From positions 26,260,942 to 26,324,941 of the forward strand of contig NC_092706.1 of assembly GCF_964275005.1 (NCBI RefSeq): a DNA stretch of 64,000 bases, written 5' to 3'. Each line of letters starts with the position of its first letter. The stretch's first letter is position 1. This DNA is from Diadema setosum (taxonomy: Eukaryota; Echinodermata; Echinoidea; Diadematoida; Diadematidae). The position numbers and the translations under genes were made by a program. This document shows positions 23,391 to 38,100 of the stretch, piece after piece. The notes beneath the pieces were generated by a model. That model did not search any database. It had not been told where the DNA came from and worked only from the letters and a program-made list of their open reading frames with translations.

Positions 23391-26300
23391 TAATAATACT
23401 AATAATAATAATAATGATGATGATAATGATAATAATAGTTATAATAATAATAATTATTATCATCATTATTATTATTATCATTATTATCATCATCATCATC
23501 ATCATCATTGTAACTAACAGAGAGCGCACAAGTCCTCTTTCGACGGTTTGGCGTTTAGTTGCAAACAATCATCTACAAAAGAAATGCATAATGTCATGTA
23601 CATAATAATATGTTCTTATTCTCAATGATGCCTCGCTCGGGTGTCTTCATTTGACTTCATTTGACCACATTTCTTTGACCAATAGTGCAATTTTATGGAG
23701 CATTGAATCCCTGAGTTTTACCTTGAACATTATAAACTATTTTGTACATTCTGTTATAGAGTTTATTATTATCTCGACATACCGATTTTCGCTTGTGTTT
23801 CGTCATCTTTCGTAATTAGCATGTTGTACTAAACGCTTATATTGTTTCTTTGGAACCTACATCCTACAAGCATTGCTTTTTAGTAGGTTCCTCATATTTA
23901 CACATCATTTTGTTACATGTCCTTATACATTTGTAAAATTATGTCTAAAATTGAATGTTATGTTATATATATTTTACTCCGAAATCAAATGGAATATGAA
24001 GCCTGAATATGGAATGTGGAATATGGAACTTGAAAAAAAAAATACAAATACGAACATACAAACAGTTGATGATAGGCAAAATTGAAGACAAGATTAAGGC
24101 TTGGATAGTCAGAGGCTGAATTATGTGTACGGTTTTTTGTTTAGATTCGACTGTTGCAGAAATTTTGCGTAGATTCTTTGGAGGTCATTCCAAAGTTTTG
24201 GACTTATTGTAGTGTTTAACTGTTAGTATTGTGTGGTTGGTTGTATATATACATAATACACAATGAAAACGTGCGAAATCTGATAAATCTGTTACCATTT
24301 CTTGTCCCACTGAAATGATATTTGAATTTGGACAATGTTATTGTGCTATTCACCAATGTGTATGTATATCGTGAGTTTCTTTTTTTAAAACTATAATATT
24401 CGTATACCGGTGATAATATTGTGCGATTTGTCAACGTGCTATTTGTCTAAGTGTATGGGCAATGCATGCGCACGTGTGTATGTATCTACTATTGTGAGTT
24501 TTTTTTTTTTTTTTTTTTTTATTTACCATTATTCTGTTGGATACACATGGCTCATGGAATAGCGCCTGCGAATTGAACATTGTTAGATTTGCCTGGATTT
24601 GTATTTTCTGTACTTTAAAACAATCTACTGATTATACTAATGATGTTATGTATACTTATCTATTATGTTTTTGAGTGATCCATGTATAACAATCCTTGCT
24701 TTTAAGTGGGCCACTCTTTTCCATGCTTACTTTTCTGTCATCCTCCAAAGCGTGCGTAGGTTTTCTTAGTTATTCTACTTAAATATCTTACTATGAATAC
24801 ATGTGTTCTCTTGAGTCTGCTATTGACATTGCATTGTGTATTTTATTTTCTTTGATTGAAATTGATCAAACAATGTGCGGGCAATTTTGCAGACAATTTT
24901 GCAGGCGGACAAGGATTTTATGGGTGAGTTTCGCGTGCGGCTTACCTGCTGGACCCGTGCTACATACATTCTACTTACGTGTATTCGGTGTGACCTGCGT
25001 GTTACGCGCATGGGTGGCGAGTGAGGGCTGACAACTCGGTGAAGGAATCCCTCTGCCAGTGTCTGCAGGAATTGATATGGCAGAAGTCCCACAGAATGTC
25101 ATTATCCTATCCGAAGCAGACTCTCAACTTACGATCAGAAAGGCAGTAAATGACCCTCATGTACGCAATTTGCTCGTATAGCTCGCTCCACGCACGCAGA
25201 ATTGACCAGCTACACGGATAATGACAGTATCGACACCGTTCCTTGCCAGTAAAACACCCGCATTATGCTCGTAGAATGCCCGCAGATGACACGGGCATCC
25301 GGCGCATAGGCACACTCAGATACACGGGCAGTAAGATTTGTAAGATTTGTAAGATTTTATTGACTCTATCGACCCCCTCTGGGTAATGAGAGTACAAGGT
25401 CTACTTCAAGCGGGTTAACTGCCTGTGACTTGCGACAGCTACAGACCTCATAAAGGTGTTCTGCGTGGAACTCCGCGCGGGCAATCCCCGCGACTCACCC
25501 GGAAAAAGTTTTGGCCATGCTCTAAACTTGGCTGCGGGTAAATCGGACTTGCGTGCGCATCTCCAGGCAACTTTGGGCAAGATACGTATTAGGTACTGTC
25601 AGGTGCGGGCCAACTGCGGGGAGCACCGGGTAGCAAAACAATTTCCCCGCAAGTTAACCCGCAAGGCTTCCCCAGACATGGTATGACAAAACCTTGAGCA
25701 TTCTCAAAACTTGTCCTGGGTGAGTCGCGGGGGTTTGCCCGTAGAGGTACACGCAGAACACCGTTAGGAGGTCATTCTAGGTCATTCTAGAAAATTTTGA
25801 AGTACTGTACACTCAGCGTGAGTCGAAAATCGGCAAAATCCATCCACAAAATAACGTTAAAAGTAGAATTAAAGTAAAGTTAATATCAGTATAACCTTGC
25901 CTGTGTGGGAACAATATCGTAAACTGAGAAACCGTGTTACGGCAATGATTAGAGCTGCAAAACAATCATGATAATGAAAGTATTGTTAAAAATCTCAGTG
26001 ACTCTCCCGCAATGTGGAAAACACTTCGATGTATCATACCACGCAAGAAAAAATCAACCTCTATCAACAAGCTCGTATTTTCAGGTAATGAGGTAGTTGG
26101 TTATAAAAATATTGCCTCCAGTTTAAACGATTTCTTTGCAAATGTATCTTCTCGCGGAAAGGGCAATGTGCGATTTGGAAATGATATGAAGAAACATTTA
26201 ATGCGTTCGACATCATCCCTTAAATCTAAGAATGTATTATTTACAGATGTGTTAAATTGTGTCAATATTGTCTTTGATGATGTCAATATCATCAAAGAAG

Positions 26301-26879
26301 GCTACCGGTTTGGACCAAATTCCTGCGTGTATCATTACAGATTCAGCAGATGTGATCTTAACTCCACAATTTCACATAATAAACCTCTCTTTAGCTACAG
26401 GCATAATACCGCAACAGTGGAAAATAGGGTGAGTTAGATTCCTTCACAAAGGAGGTAGTCAGGCGGTCGGATCTATCAAACTATCTAGTCCATGGGCCAG
26501 GCCAGATATTGGTACCACCTGAGGTGGCAAAACCTTTTTGGTGTCATTTTGTTTGTCGGGCATAGATATGCTTATCAAGCTATGATAGCATTTCCAAATA
26601 CATTTCCAAATGAGTAACTTAGTCATAATAACTGAATTCTTAACCAATTTGGTCTCGTTGTTATATCCCTATACTTCTGAATCGAGACTATTAAACCGCT
26701 ATACAAAGAAGAGCACTGTCGTCTGTAGGTGTTCTGTTGTAAACGCGGTGCGCTTAGTCTTCATTCAAAGCAACGAAGGGAATATCCAAAGGTTATGATG
26801 TCCACAGCGCTTAGTCTTTATTCAAGACGGCGAAGGGAATATCCAAAGCTTATAATACAGTGTATATCCCTTTATCTAA

Positions 26880-26918
<39 letters not shown>

Positions 26919-29581
26919 AGCAATTCCTCGTGAATTTTACCGTATTTTTCAATAACTATTTATCATTTTCCGGTGAAAACGCTACGGTGAAAACGCTAAT
27001 ACCACGCCAATGTCGCTTTATTTCCATCCAACAATGAAAGATAATGCAAAATCAATGTACCGGTACACTACAATACATTATAATAAATAGTATTGTAAAT
27101 GAACAGAGTGATTTTTGTTTAAAACTGATGTATTTGTTGAGAGGGTAGTATAAAAACAGTATAGATAATCCCTTTCATTAGGAACTGTAGATATGATAAC
27201 GGTACATTGGTCTAGATAAAGACTAAGCGCACCGCGTGACAGCTGTGGACATCATAACCCTTTGGATATTCCCTTCGCTGCCTTGAATAAGGACTAAGCG
27301 CACCGCGTTTACAACAGAACACCTGTGGACATACAGAAGACAGTGCTCTTCTTTGTATAGCGGTTAGTTTCGATTCAGAAGTATAGGGATATAAAAACGA
27401 GACCAAATTGGTTAAAATTCATTTATTATGACTAAGCTACTCATTTGGAAATGCTATCACAGCTTGATAAGCATATCTATGTCCGACAAACAAAATGACA
27501 TCAAAAAGGTTTTGCCACCTCAGGTGGTACCAATAACCCATTTTTCAGGTCTTGGCCCATGGACTAATAGACCAATCTGCATGCTCTCGGGTTTCATTTT
27601 TCAAAGGTGTTAGAAAGGTGTTAGAGTTTGAACAAGTTTACACATTACATACCAACATGGTTTTCGTCCTAAGCATTCTACATCCACTGCATTGGCAAAT
27701 GTATTAGAAGATTTTCAGGTCTCAGTTGACAATGGGCAATGGTGGGGATGTTGATGCAACGGTAACCCCAGACTTGGAGGAAAAAAAAGGATTTTTATTT
27801 AATGCCGCAAGATATCCTTATTATCAGTAATGACCCCAGAATACTCCCTTGCGGAACACTACTTTCCACTGCAGAAAATGGAAAATAGTTCGCCAAATAC
27901 TGCAGTGCAAAGGGGTGCTGTTCGTTATTCCGAAGGTTCGATATTCCGAAGGTTCGTTATTCCGAAGGTTCTTTAATCCGAAACACGCAAATTCCCTATA
28001 CCTAGAGGTTCGTTAATCCGAAAATGAAAAAGGGTTCGTTAATCCGAACATTTGTGGCGCTATTCCTAAGGTTCGTTATTCCGAAGATTTGTTCATTCGA
28101 AAATGAAATTTGGAAAAACGAACCTTCGGAATAACGAATCTTCGGACTGAAGAGCCTTCGGAATAACGAACCTTCGGAATAACGAGCTGTAACCGTGCAA
28201 AGTGGTGTTCCGCAAGGGAGTATTCTGGGGCCATTAATGTTTATCTTTAACACTCAATGATCTCCCACGGGTATCAAACAATGTAAAGTTTCTTTGCGTG
28301 CAGGCGGCACCTGTTTACATCTTTCTGCTAAGGATCCAACAATCTTAGAAGCAACAATAAATGCCGAACTTCCTCTACTTAGTGAATAATTTTTCCATAG
28401 CCAGTTACTTCTCAATGTAAACAAATGTAATTTCGTATTAATTGGAACAAAAGCAAAGTTGCGTCATTTTGAATCTGTTGACAGAACCAAATTACGAAGG
28501 GTAACAGAATCCAAATACCTTGCGGGGTGACACTTGATGAAAATCTTTATTGGAAGGCTCACATTAATCGGGTCAAGCATAAGAGTAAGGGGTCTTCTAT
28601 TGTTGAAACGATCTAGTTTAGAAGCCTTGTAGATGAAAAGTCAGCTCTTTCATTGTACAAAACGATCATTCAACCACACTTTGATTATTGTTCCATCACG
28701 TGGATGAATGGAAAAGTGTGCGACCTACAAACAAAGGCTCCAGACTCTACAGAATAGAGCTTTACGCATTGTGCTAGGCGTAGATGCTCGACGCTTAAAG
28801 GGAACGCAAACCCAAAGAGCAATGTGAATTGAGTGAAAGCAACGACATTAGTAGAACACATCAGTGAGAGTTTGAGGAAAATCGGACAATCGATGCAAAA
28901 GTTATGAATTTTTAAAGTTTTGGTGTTGGAACGGCTGGATGAGGAGGCTACTAGAGGTTATGACGTATGAGTTGACAACAATACAAAGAAATTATAAAGG
29001 AAATTCAACAAAAATTCACTTTCTAGCATTATGAAAGAGCACTTGACTAACCGCTTTCAGAAAAAGGGGGAATAATTGCTACCCTAACATTATGTCAGTA
29101 TAAAGTTGAGGGAATTTGTAATGTTCATGAAAAATGATTTTTTTTTTGGAATTTTCGAATACCTGGGACTAAGTTCACTTAATCTAACATTTAATACTGA
29201 AGTTAGGCTTAAATGTGATTTTTTTTTTTTTTTTTTTATGAAACCACATAATCGCGAAATTATCATATTCAAAGTAGTGATATGACTTTTACTCCTATTT
29301 TCAGATGGATAGAATTTGGCCGTGAGAAAATGATTTGGCTAAAATTGGATGGAAAATTAATGGGTTTGGCCGTGAACTCGGTCACGGCCGAACGAAGTAG
29401 CGAGGAGCTCGCAACGTACTTGGTCGCAGCACTGTATAGCTGAAATTCATGCAGTTATCAAGCACTGCAAAAAGTCCGGTGTTAAATATGAATCACCGAG
29501 CTGGTGTTAAATTTCCGTTGCTCATTTATGATGTTATAGATTAACACCTCCCGGTATCAGATCAATATCATATAATATATC

Positions 29582-29621
<40 letters not shown>

Positions 29622-29716
29622 GGTCTTATTTACCCAGGGTAGCCTCTTCAGTGTTGCCACTGCTCTACCAGAGGGCCCTGCTATTTATATCCTAGCGTTG
29701 CCAGGTACCACGCCCC

Positions 29717-29773
<57 letters not shown>

Positions 29774-31771
29774 TTTTATTTTCTTTTTTCTTGTTGATTT
29801 TGAACTTCAACAAGACGATCAACACATTTACACCACAGTAACACCAGTTATTGGAGCTGGACGGGTGTTATACCATTGACATGAACACATCCAATGTCAA
29901 ATCAACATCATGCAGTGTAATTGTTGAATTAACACCAGCGCATGTTCAAAAATATCACCAGCTACGGTGTCAAATTAACACAACAAAGTACCAGGCAAAT
30001 ACTTTTCAACACCATCACAACACACTTTCTACACCTGTGGGTGTTGTCCTCTATTGACACTTGATCGGTGTTCGATTAGACACCCATGGTGTTAATTCTA
30101 CCACCGATGTTTTGCAGTGCATTCTTTTCAATTTTTTTTTTTTTTTTTTTTTTTTTGGAAAATAGCGATCCACTAAAAAGCTAAGCTTGTAGGACGTGGA
30201 TCGCTAGATAATTGAATGTAGATTACTTAAGTCGTTTGTAAAAATATAGCTATTTTGAGATACGTTGGCTTTGACATTAATAAGAAATAAGAATAGAGTA
30301 TCAATGCTAACGCCCAGACGGTGTTCATTGAACTGGTGTACCGGGAAAATATGAGAAGGACAACACCCTCGTACATACATTCAGTTACCCACACACATAT
30401 ACGACTCGAGACAGTACCGAGAAGAGAGAAGACGGTGACAATACAAGTCTACGAGGAACAAAAGACAGGAAAGGAAGAGGAAAGAAGAAAAAAAAAAAAG
30501 AGAGAAGAGAGGTCTGCACACAGAACACGCCAATGAACTGCATAATGAACACTGCATAATGAACACTGCATAATGAACACTGTACACATAATATTTGGTT
30601 AGCTTTGCTAGCTTACAGTTAGCTTACTAGATGCACTTAACTTGCAATCCATTGAAAAGAGACTAGAATATCAGTATTGTATATTGGTCTATAAAATAGT
30701 TAATGACGCAGCCCCATCTTATCTTTGTAGCCTTCTATCCCGACGTAATGTTATATATCCCACCAGACATGTCCTAACAAATCAGTTTTATTTACCTAAG
30801 CCAAAAACAGATAATAAGAAACGTTCCTTCTCATACTCCGCTTGTAAAATGTTCAACTCACTACCAATTTTCGTTCAATCATCCCCTTCATTACCAGTGT
30901 TCAAGAAACGCCTCCGGCTTCACCAGTCTATCTTTTGATTTAGTTATTATTTCATATGACCACCACTTGTATTATGTCGTATTATGTTTTCATTTGTTTT
31001 CATTTGTTTTTGTTTTGTTTTATTTTTTCTATTTGTATATATGTTACCCGATATTATTTGTAATTCGTGTTTGATTTTGTAACCTTTGTATGTGATGCAG
31101 GGCTCCCTTGCAAAGCAGGCCATTGGGTCTCTGAACGGGACAACCCTGCATTTAAAGAAAACATGAATAAATAAATAAATAAATAATATTTGGTGGCCTG
31201 ACCTCCAAATCATATGATTTTCAACGATAATGGTGGCCCCAGATCTACCGGGATTAGCGTATGAAACTTTGAAATTCTCTAACTTTATCATGTCAGGTTC
31301 AATTCTGATGAAACCTTGACTCTAATGTCCCCTTATGTCATCTTCTATCCATTAGAGCCGACTCAAACGTACTTTTACGTGTCTAGGTTGGGTTCGCAGT
31401 TATGGTGTCGTCGACACGGTTGTATACTGTCAAAGTGTATGTATCTCGGTCATACGTACTCTTGAATCCACCAGCATCCACAGTTTTTTTTTAATTATTA
31501 TTATGATAGAGTATAATAGGCTTATTGTTTGGCTCTAAAACACGCGATCATTCACTTTTTTTTTTCTAGCATGAACATGAAATAGGTTGACTATTTAGGC
31601 ACCCACGCAAGCTCTTCAGGAAGATGGAAGTGGAAAAGATGTCTTTTGCAGTCATCTGGCCATGACAATTGTGCTCGGTTCGTTTGTTCCAGGAGGATAC
31701 ATGCTCTTATCGAATTGGAGATCAGAGCCGAGGCCTTGATATAGGATGATCATCAAGCCTGTACAACAATA

Positions 31772-31813
<42 letters not shown>

Positions 31814-32032
31814 ATAGAAAAACTATTTGAAAAAAATCATATGCAAGAGCATTGTGATGACACATGGCATTGTCGTTATAGAATTCATGTCTAACCCAGT
31901 AAATAAGACCCATTGTCACTACTCAAATCCTAGGAAACACACACACACACACACACACGTATATAATATAAAATTATTTATGTGTACGTAATATGATACA
32001 TATACACATACATAATACATATTTATACGCAT

Positions 32033-32110
<78 letters not shown>

Positions 32111-32113
32111 GTG

Positions 32114-32146
<33 letters not shown>

Positions 32147-35100
32147 ATGCCTACAGAAATACACATATTATATGTACTTATCAAGTATCATAAATTCATG
32201 TATTGGACATCTCTGTAGTCTCCATGCGCTCAAATAATAGATAAAGAAATGAAAAGTAGGTGATAGGTACACATTCAATTGTTTTTTTCATCTTGGAGTT
32301 TCTCTAAAAAAGCTTCCATACAGCTTTTTTAGAAACGGCTTTACATCCGACATTTTTTTTTTAGTCTGCATCCTTCAGGTATAATCTGTCAAACTGAACG
32401 TGACCCATAGAATTTTGTATCGATCTTTGGAGAAACCAGAAGTGATATGGACGAAGATCTTAAAGGACAAGTTCACCTTCATAAACATAAGGATTGAGAG
32501 AATGCAGCAATGTTAGTAGAACACATCAGTGAAAGTTTGAGGAAAATCGGACAATCGATGCAAAAGTTATGAATTTCTAAAAATTTTGTGTTGGAACCGC
32601 TGGATGAGGAGACTACTAAGGCTCGTAATGTCATATGAGTACAACAGTATAAAGAAAATGTAAAGAAAATTCAACATATTTTCACTTTTTTGCATAATAA
32701 AAGAGCACTGGACTTGCCTATTTCTAAAGGCAATGGGAATTATATTACCCATAACTTATGTCAGTAACGATTCAAGGGAATGTGTACTTTTTTCAAAAGA
32801 TGAAATTTTGTGAAATTCTCTTTATATTTTCCTTATAATTATTGTTGTACGCATGTGACATCATACACAGCAGTAGTCTTCTCATCCAGCGGTGACTGCA
32901 CAAAAACTTCAAAAATTCATAACTTTTGAACGGATTGTCCGATTTTCCTCAACCTGTATTCATTTAAGAACAGGCGCGGTGGAGCACCCCAATTATCTCG
33001 CAGAAATCCATCGGCAGCCGAGCCTCATTTGCATAAAGTAAACAACATGTACTCGCGTAGTTGAGAAAAAGTAAACAACTTCTCAAGCTAATAACAATTT
33101 CAGGAAACCTATTTTCGGATTAAAATTGAGTTAGTTTGAATTTGAAAACATGTCCGAATATGCACATATAACATATTAAAGGATTTGACAATGATAAAAT
33201 GTGAAATTTTAGCGAAAACCTGGCGAGCAAAATTACCAAAAATATGCCTCGAAAATCATCCTAAAATTCACGAAGTGTGATTGCGGAACAAAAGCGCCAT
33301 TCAAACAAAGTACACCGAAATTTATTTATCTGCTTGCATTTTAAATTTCATACCATAATATTCCCGGCCATGGTTGTGTCGGAAAAAAACAGAAGGTGAT
33401 GTCAAAAATGACACGAACGCAAAGCGTACAGGTCGGTCCCATGTATAATTAATCGCGTCACTGTGGCGTTGCATGTCACAGCACACACAACGCATTGCTG
33501 CATGCAGCGTGCGCGGCAGCAGCTCAGCAATCACCGCCGTGCGACACTCAGCAAAATTGACTGCGTCACATGCAAACCAACAATGAGCACGAAATCCTGA
33601 ATCTCACGTACCACGCATGCCCAATATTACGGGAAAAGAAATGACGTCATTTTCAATTGTTTCGCCGACTACAATTTTCTATTCCAAACCCTGTAGAAAC
33701 AAGTTGATTTCTCAAAAAGTACAGGTGGTACAAAGCGAAAACTTTCACCATATATGGATTGAGGCCTGATGAACTTATGTTGCCAGTTTCGGACACATTG
33801 GAGCCCGGCCATAGTCCAGTCGGAAAAAAACAGAGAGCATGTTTTGCGAGAGGTGATTTTCAAAACGCTTTAATATCTCAAGTTCTAGTACAGCAAATTT
33901 CATAATTTTTTCATCAAAAGGAAGGTTTTTAAAAACTTAGATAGTGTGGGAAGTTTGAGTTTACTAGCGGCACGCATAGCGGCACAAGGAGAAGGTAAAG
34001 ATTTGACTTTTTCATGCACACAGTTTCGGGCAGCCGTGGATGCCCGTTGGAAATTCAAAAAGAACGGGGCGATAATGAGATGCAAATTGGGGTGCTCCAC
34101 CGCGCCTGAGAAGGCTGTAAAACTTCACCTCCTTAAGCAGTATTCCCCAGGATAACATTCTGATTCCTTTATTGTATTATAATCAAAATGTATATGAAAA
34201 TGTACGTGGTACATGATGCATGTATGTGTGCATACATACACTTGTATATCGATCTATTTATCTGTCCATATTATGAATATGAATATATGTGTATGTATAG
34301 TATAGGTACATCATGTATATTATATGAGCATGTATATGTATGTGTACGATGTGCCTTACCATTACTGCGTACATAGAATAAGCACGATATATTTCATTCC
34401 ATATCAGATAACAATATGTATAGGATACTTTGTATTCACACATTATTATTTTCATAGTGCGTATTCGGTCAATACTCCGGCAAAGGCAACTGAACGTGTA
34501 AACTTTAATATCATTATCATATTGTATTTATCATCATTACTATTATTGTAAAGTAGTTGGAGTGGTACACATACACTCTGTAACTTTCCCTCTCCCCCCT
34601 ATAGTCCAGGCTAGGCTCCATAGAAAATGCACCTAACCTTGTTTTTTGATATATACAATGTTTTTTGATGGTTTCTTGTCAATTCGAGGGTGCTGATTCC
34701 AAATCCGATTGATGCCACTCGCGTAACCTTGAGCATTTTCGGCAAAATGCAAAAATCCAAAATGGCAGCCAGATATGCTAATTTGGCCATGATAATCCCA
34801 GTTATGTCAATTTTATGACCAATTATTCCATCAAAGTTTTTTAAATTTTTGTTCCTTGAGTAATTCTACTTGCACATGCAAAAAATCTTTCATTTGAAGA
34901 GGTACATTTAGTATTTTAAGCTTATTTTCAATTCAAAATGGCCGCCACTCCTACACTCATGTACTATATGAATGGCAAAAAATATGCATAGAAATAGAAG
35001 ACGAATTTTCAGTCACATACCTACGCTTTTATCAAATTTTGCATGTGCCATGCAAATCTCATGAGTGCCACTAGCAAAACAAGCAGACAAACAAGCAAAC

Positions 35101-38100
35101 AAAAGGAAAATGTATTGTTTTTAGGCTTATTATATTCTTCTTCATACAAAACTTGAAAATGGATGCCACCCACATACCCCTGCACAATATGAACGGCAAA
35201 GTGTTAATGGAAAAAAAAAACAAATTTTCTTTTCTTTTTTTTCTGTCACCCAGGTACACTGTTTCTCAATTTGTGTGCTGATTATAAATCAAAGGATTGT
35301 CAATAACAAAAGCTGTTTTATTCTTTGATGCAAACATCCAAATTTGCTACCTCAATCTGAATTTTTCCCAAGAAATTTGGAAAAAACCCACCAAAGCTTG
35401 AATTGACGCCAACATCAACATCGTTTATCAGGAATTATTTGACATTAACAATTTGATAAAAGGCTGAATCCTAGATGATGACACAAATGAAATTTCCAAT
35501 TACCTTTCCTGTTCTACATTATCTAAAAGCGATATCATACAAACTTTTCAGTCCCCTCACCCGAGAAAGAACATGAGGCAGGGGAAAGTGGAAAAAAGGG
35601 ACCACCTCACTTCCTGTTGTCAAATCTCTGAAATGAAAACAAGGCCCAAAAGTTTTTCATGTTAACCTAGCTGAACTATATAAGGAAGATGTATTCTACC
35701 ATCATTTTTTTTTTTCTGAGTGAATGTGTTTGCGTATATGATGTCAAGACAGACTCTGAGATCTGTACAGTGCTGCCTCATTCTGAAAGCAGTGTTATAA
35801 CAACTTCACACTGCTTGTCCTTAATCTTCAGCACTCAGAGACTACAACTCTCCAGCTTTCGACGGGAGATCTCCCGCCGAAAGCCCGTTTTGAGAAATCT
35901 CCCGTTCTCCCGCTTGAGATTTACTTTCTCCTGCCCTGGCTCTGTGTCTCCCACTTGAAATGATTTCTTACTTTGTGTGTTCGTATATTGAAAAATAAGC
36001 CTTAGATAGCACAAGAGAACACTAAGAACCCTATTAGAGCTTCCAGAGCTCAAGCGGGCCCTGGACCCCGGCCGCAGGGAACTTCGCGCTCGTGATAATA
36101 TATGCGCTTCGCGCACATCAGGTTGGAGTCTCCCGTTTGCTAGGGGTTTCAGGCGGGAGAATCTCCAGATCAGAAGGTACTTGGGGTTGGAGTCTCTGAG
36201 CACTTGCAGATTCAGGATTGCTCTAGGTAACCAGACCAGCAGTGTTAGGACTCTGAATGATGGCCTCCTTAATGGTGGCTGTAAACTAACTCCACTAGAG
36301 CTCTTTTTACCATGGTGACATAACATTCCCTTCACGTAGGAAGTTTGCAGATGATCTTGCCTTTACGTCTCATAGAAAGTCCTTGGATGACATGAGCCGA
36401 GTACTGACCCATCTCAAGACAATAGAGAAGTTCTTCACTTTCTGGAGACTTTGCCCCAACCTTTATTAGATTATCATCCGACCCATGCCTTCCATCTTAG
36501 TAACCATCTTGCCAATGCTATGTTCAAGGTAGCCCTCTGTGGCAAGCCTTCCAAGCATAGGCTAAGGAAGTCTACCCTCCTTCACTGGCACTCGATCACT
36601 CTCTCTCACGCTGGAAGGAAAGGATGGCAAGTGTCACCAGTGCTGTCAACGCATACCCTGACCTTCCAAACACGATAGCATGGGGGCATTTCATGAAGTG
36701 TTTTGTCTGAAAAAATTGTCTGACAAATTTGCTCTCAGCCAATCAGATGCAAGGATTTTAGTAGCTTATAACAGTTAGTCAAAAAGAGAAGATCTAACAA
36801 AACGCTTCATGAAATGCCCCCTTGAACAACCTGCCATCAATGCGTCTGAAATCCCACAAGCCTAGATTTCCCTCCCGTAACTTGAAAGCTTTGACCCCAA
36901 AACCGCTTGGTGAAGATGCTGGTCTGATGTCATCTTTGACACCACCTAAGTTACCTACAACACTTGTCTCTGGCCTGGCAACAAAGCCATAGGGCTTCAA
37001 CGGGTGGTGATCAAGCAAGTCTTTATGTCTTCATTCTGTTTCTATGGCAAATAATCGCCCTCTGACCCCTGAGGAAGTGCTGAACATCACCAGATGTGGT
37101 TTCTATTAGAGCAATTGCAGGACTCATATGCATCTTTAGCCTAAAAATTCTGCAAATTTGGGGCTGATGTCACCTGCTGCCAAACATCCAATTAAAGGGT
37201 TCTTTAAAGACAATAAAAATTACAGTTTTAGTTTTAAGACAAGACTGAATGAGATCATGATGTCAAAGTGTATCTAATTATTATCAACACCTGGGAACTG
37301 TGAGACAACTGAAAGAGGTATCTCACATTGCTCCTTGGTTGATGTTTAATGAATAGTTTGTACGGTATTGCGTTTAGACAGTTTCGTTTATGCCTTCACC
37401 AGTTTTTGTCGTTTTAAGTCAAGAAGAAAATCAAGTTTACTCTATAATATCAAGGCGGTACTTCTAAATTATATCATATCAAAGTGATGGAGGTTATGAT
37501 CCATTTCAAACTCGCCTCCCTCCCCCCGCCCCCAACTCCTTGCTGGAAAAAAAAAAATCTATAATGTAAAAGGTTTTTAGGTGTGTCATTAATGTCCGGT
37601 ATGTTTTTGTCGGCAACCATATCTCTGCACTTACTGTATAGGATTTTCTGTACTTTGTTAATATGGTTATAGGGGAATGTATATTAAAAGCTTTGTTTTC
37701 TAGATTCCCTTCCATTTTCAACATTATTTGATAAATACCATGCATCTAGGCTTCTTAAGATATTGTGTTAGTATTACATTTTTATATTCAACCTGCGTGT
37801 AGAATATGACATTATATTGCTTTCTTGCAAGACGTTTAGTGAACTTATATTCGTTGTTGAGACAATATGAAATAGATAAGAAATTGTGTTAAACATAATA
37901 TCAAATGCTGAAATATACATGTAGGCCCGTTATATTGTAAGTGACACGCAACATATTTGTATTACACATGCAACACTTTATGACAGCGTAGGTACGGGAC
38001 TGGAAACACAGTAAATTTGTTCTATATTCCCATGCATTATGTTTTGCCATTCATATAGTACATAAGCATAGGAATGGCGGCCATTTTGAATAAAAATGAG

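Noticed and set aside
23183-23605. 140-codon frame rich in Ile, and poly-Asn and Met/Ile frames in the other directions
   Set aside because: Translations of an AAT/ATC microsatellite.
35835-36335. 166-codon minus-strand frame with Arg/Ser-rich sequence
   Set aside because: It lies in repeat-like CTCCCGCC sequence inside a transposon nest. No recognisable domain.
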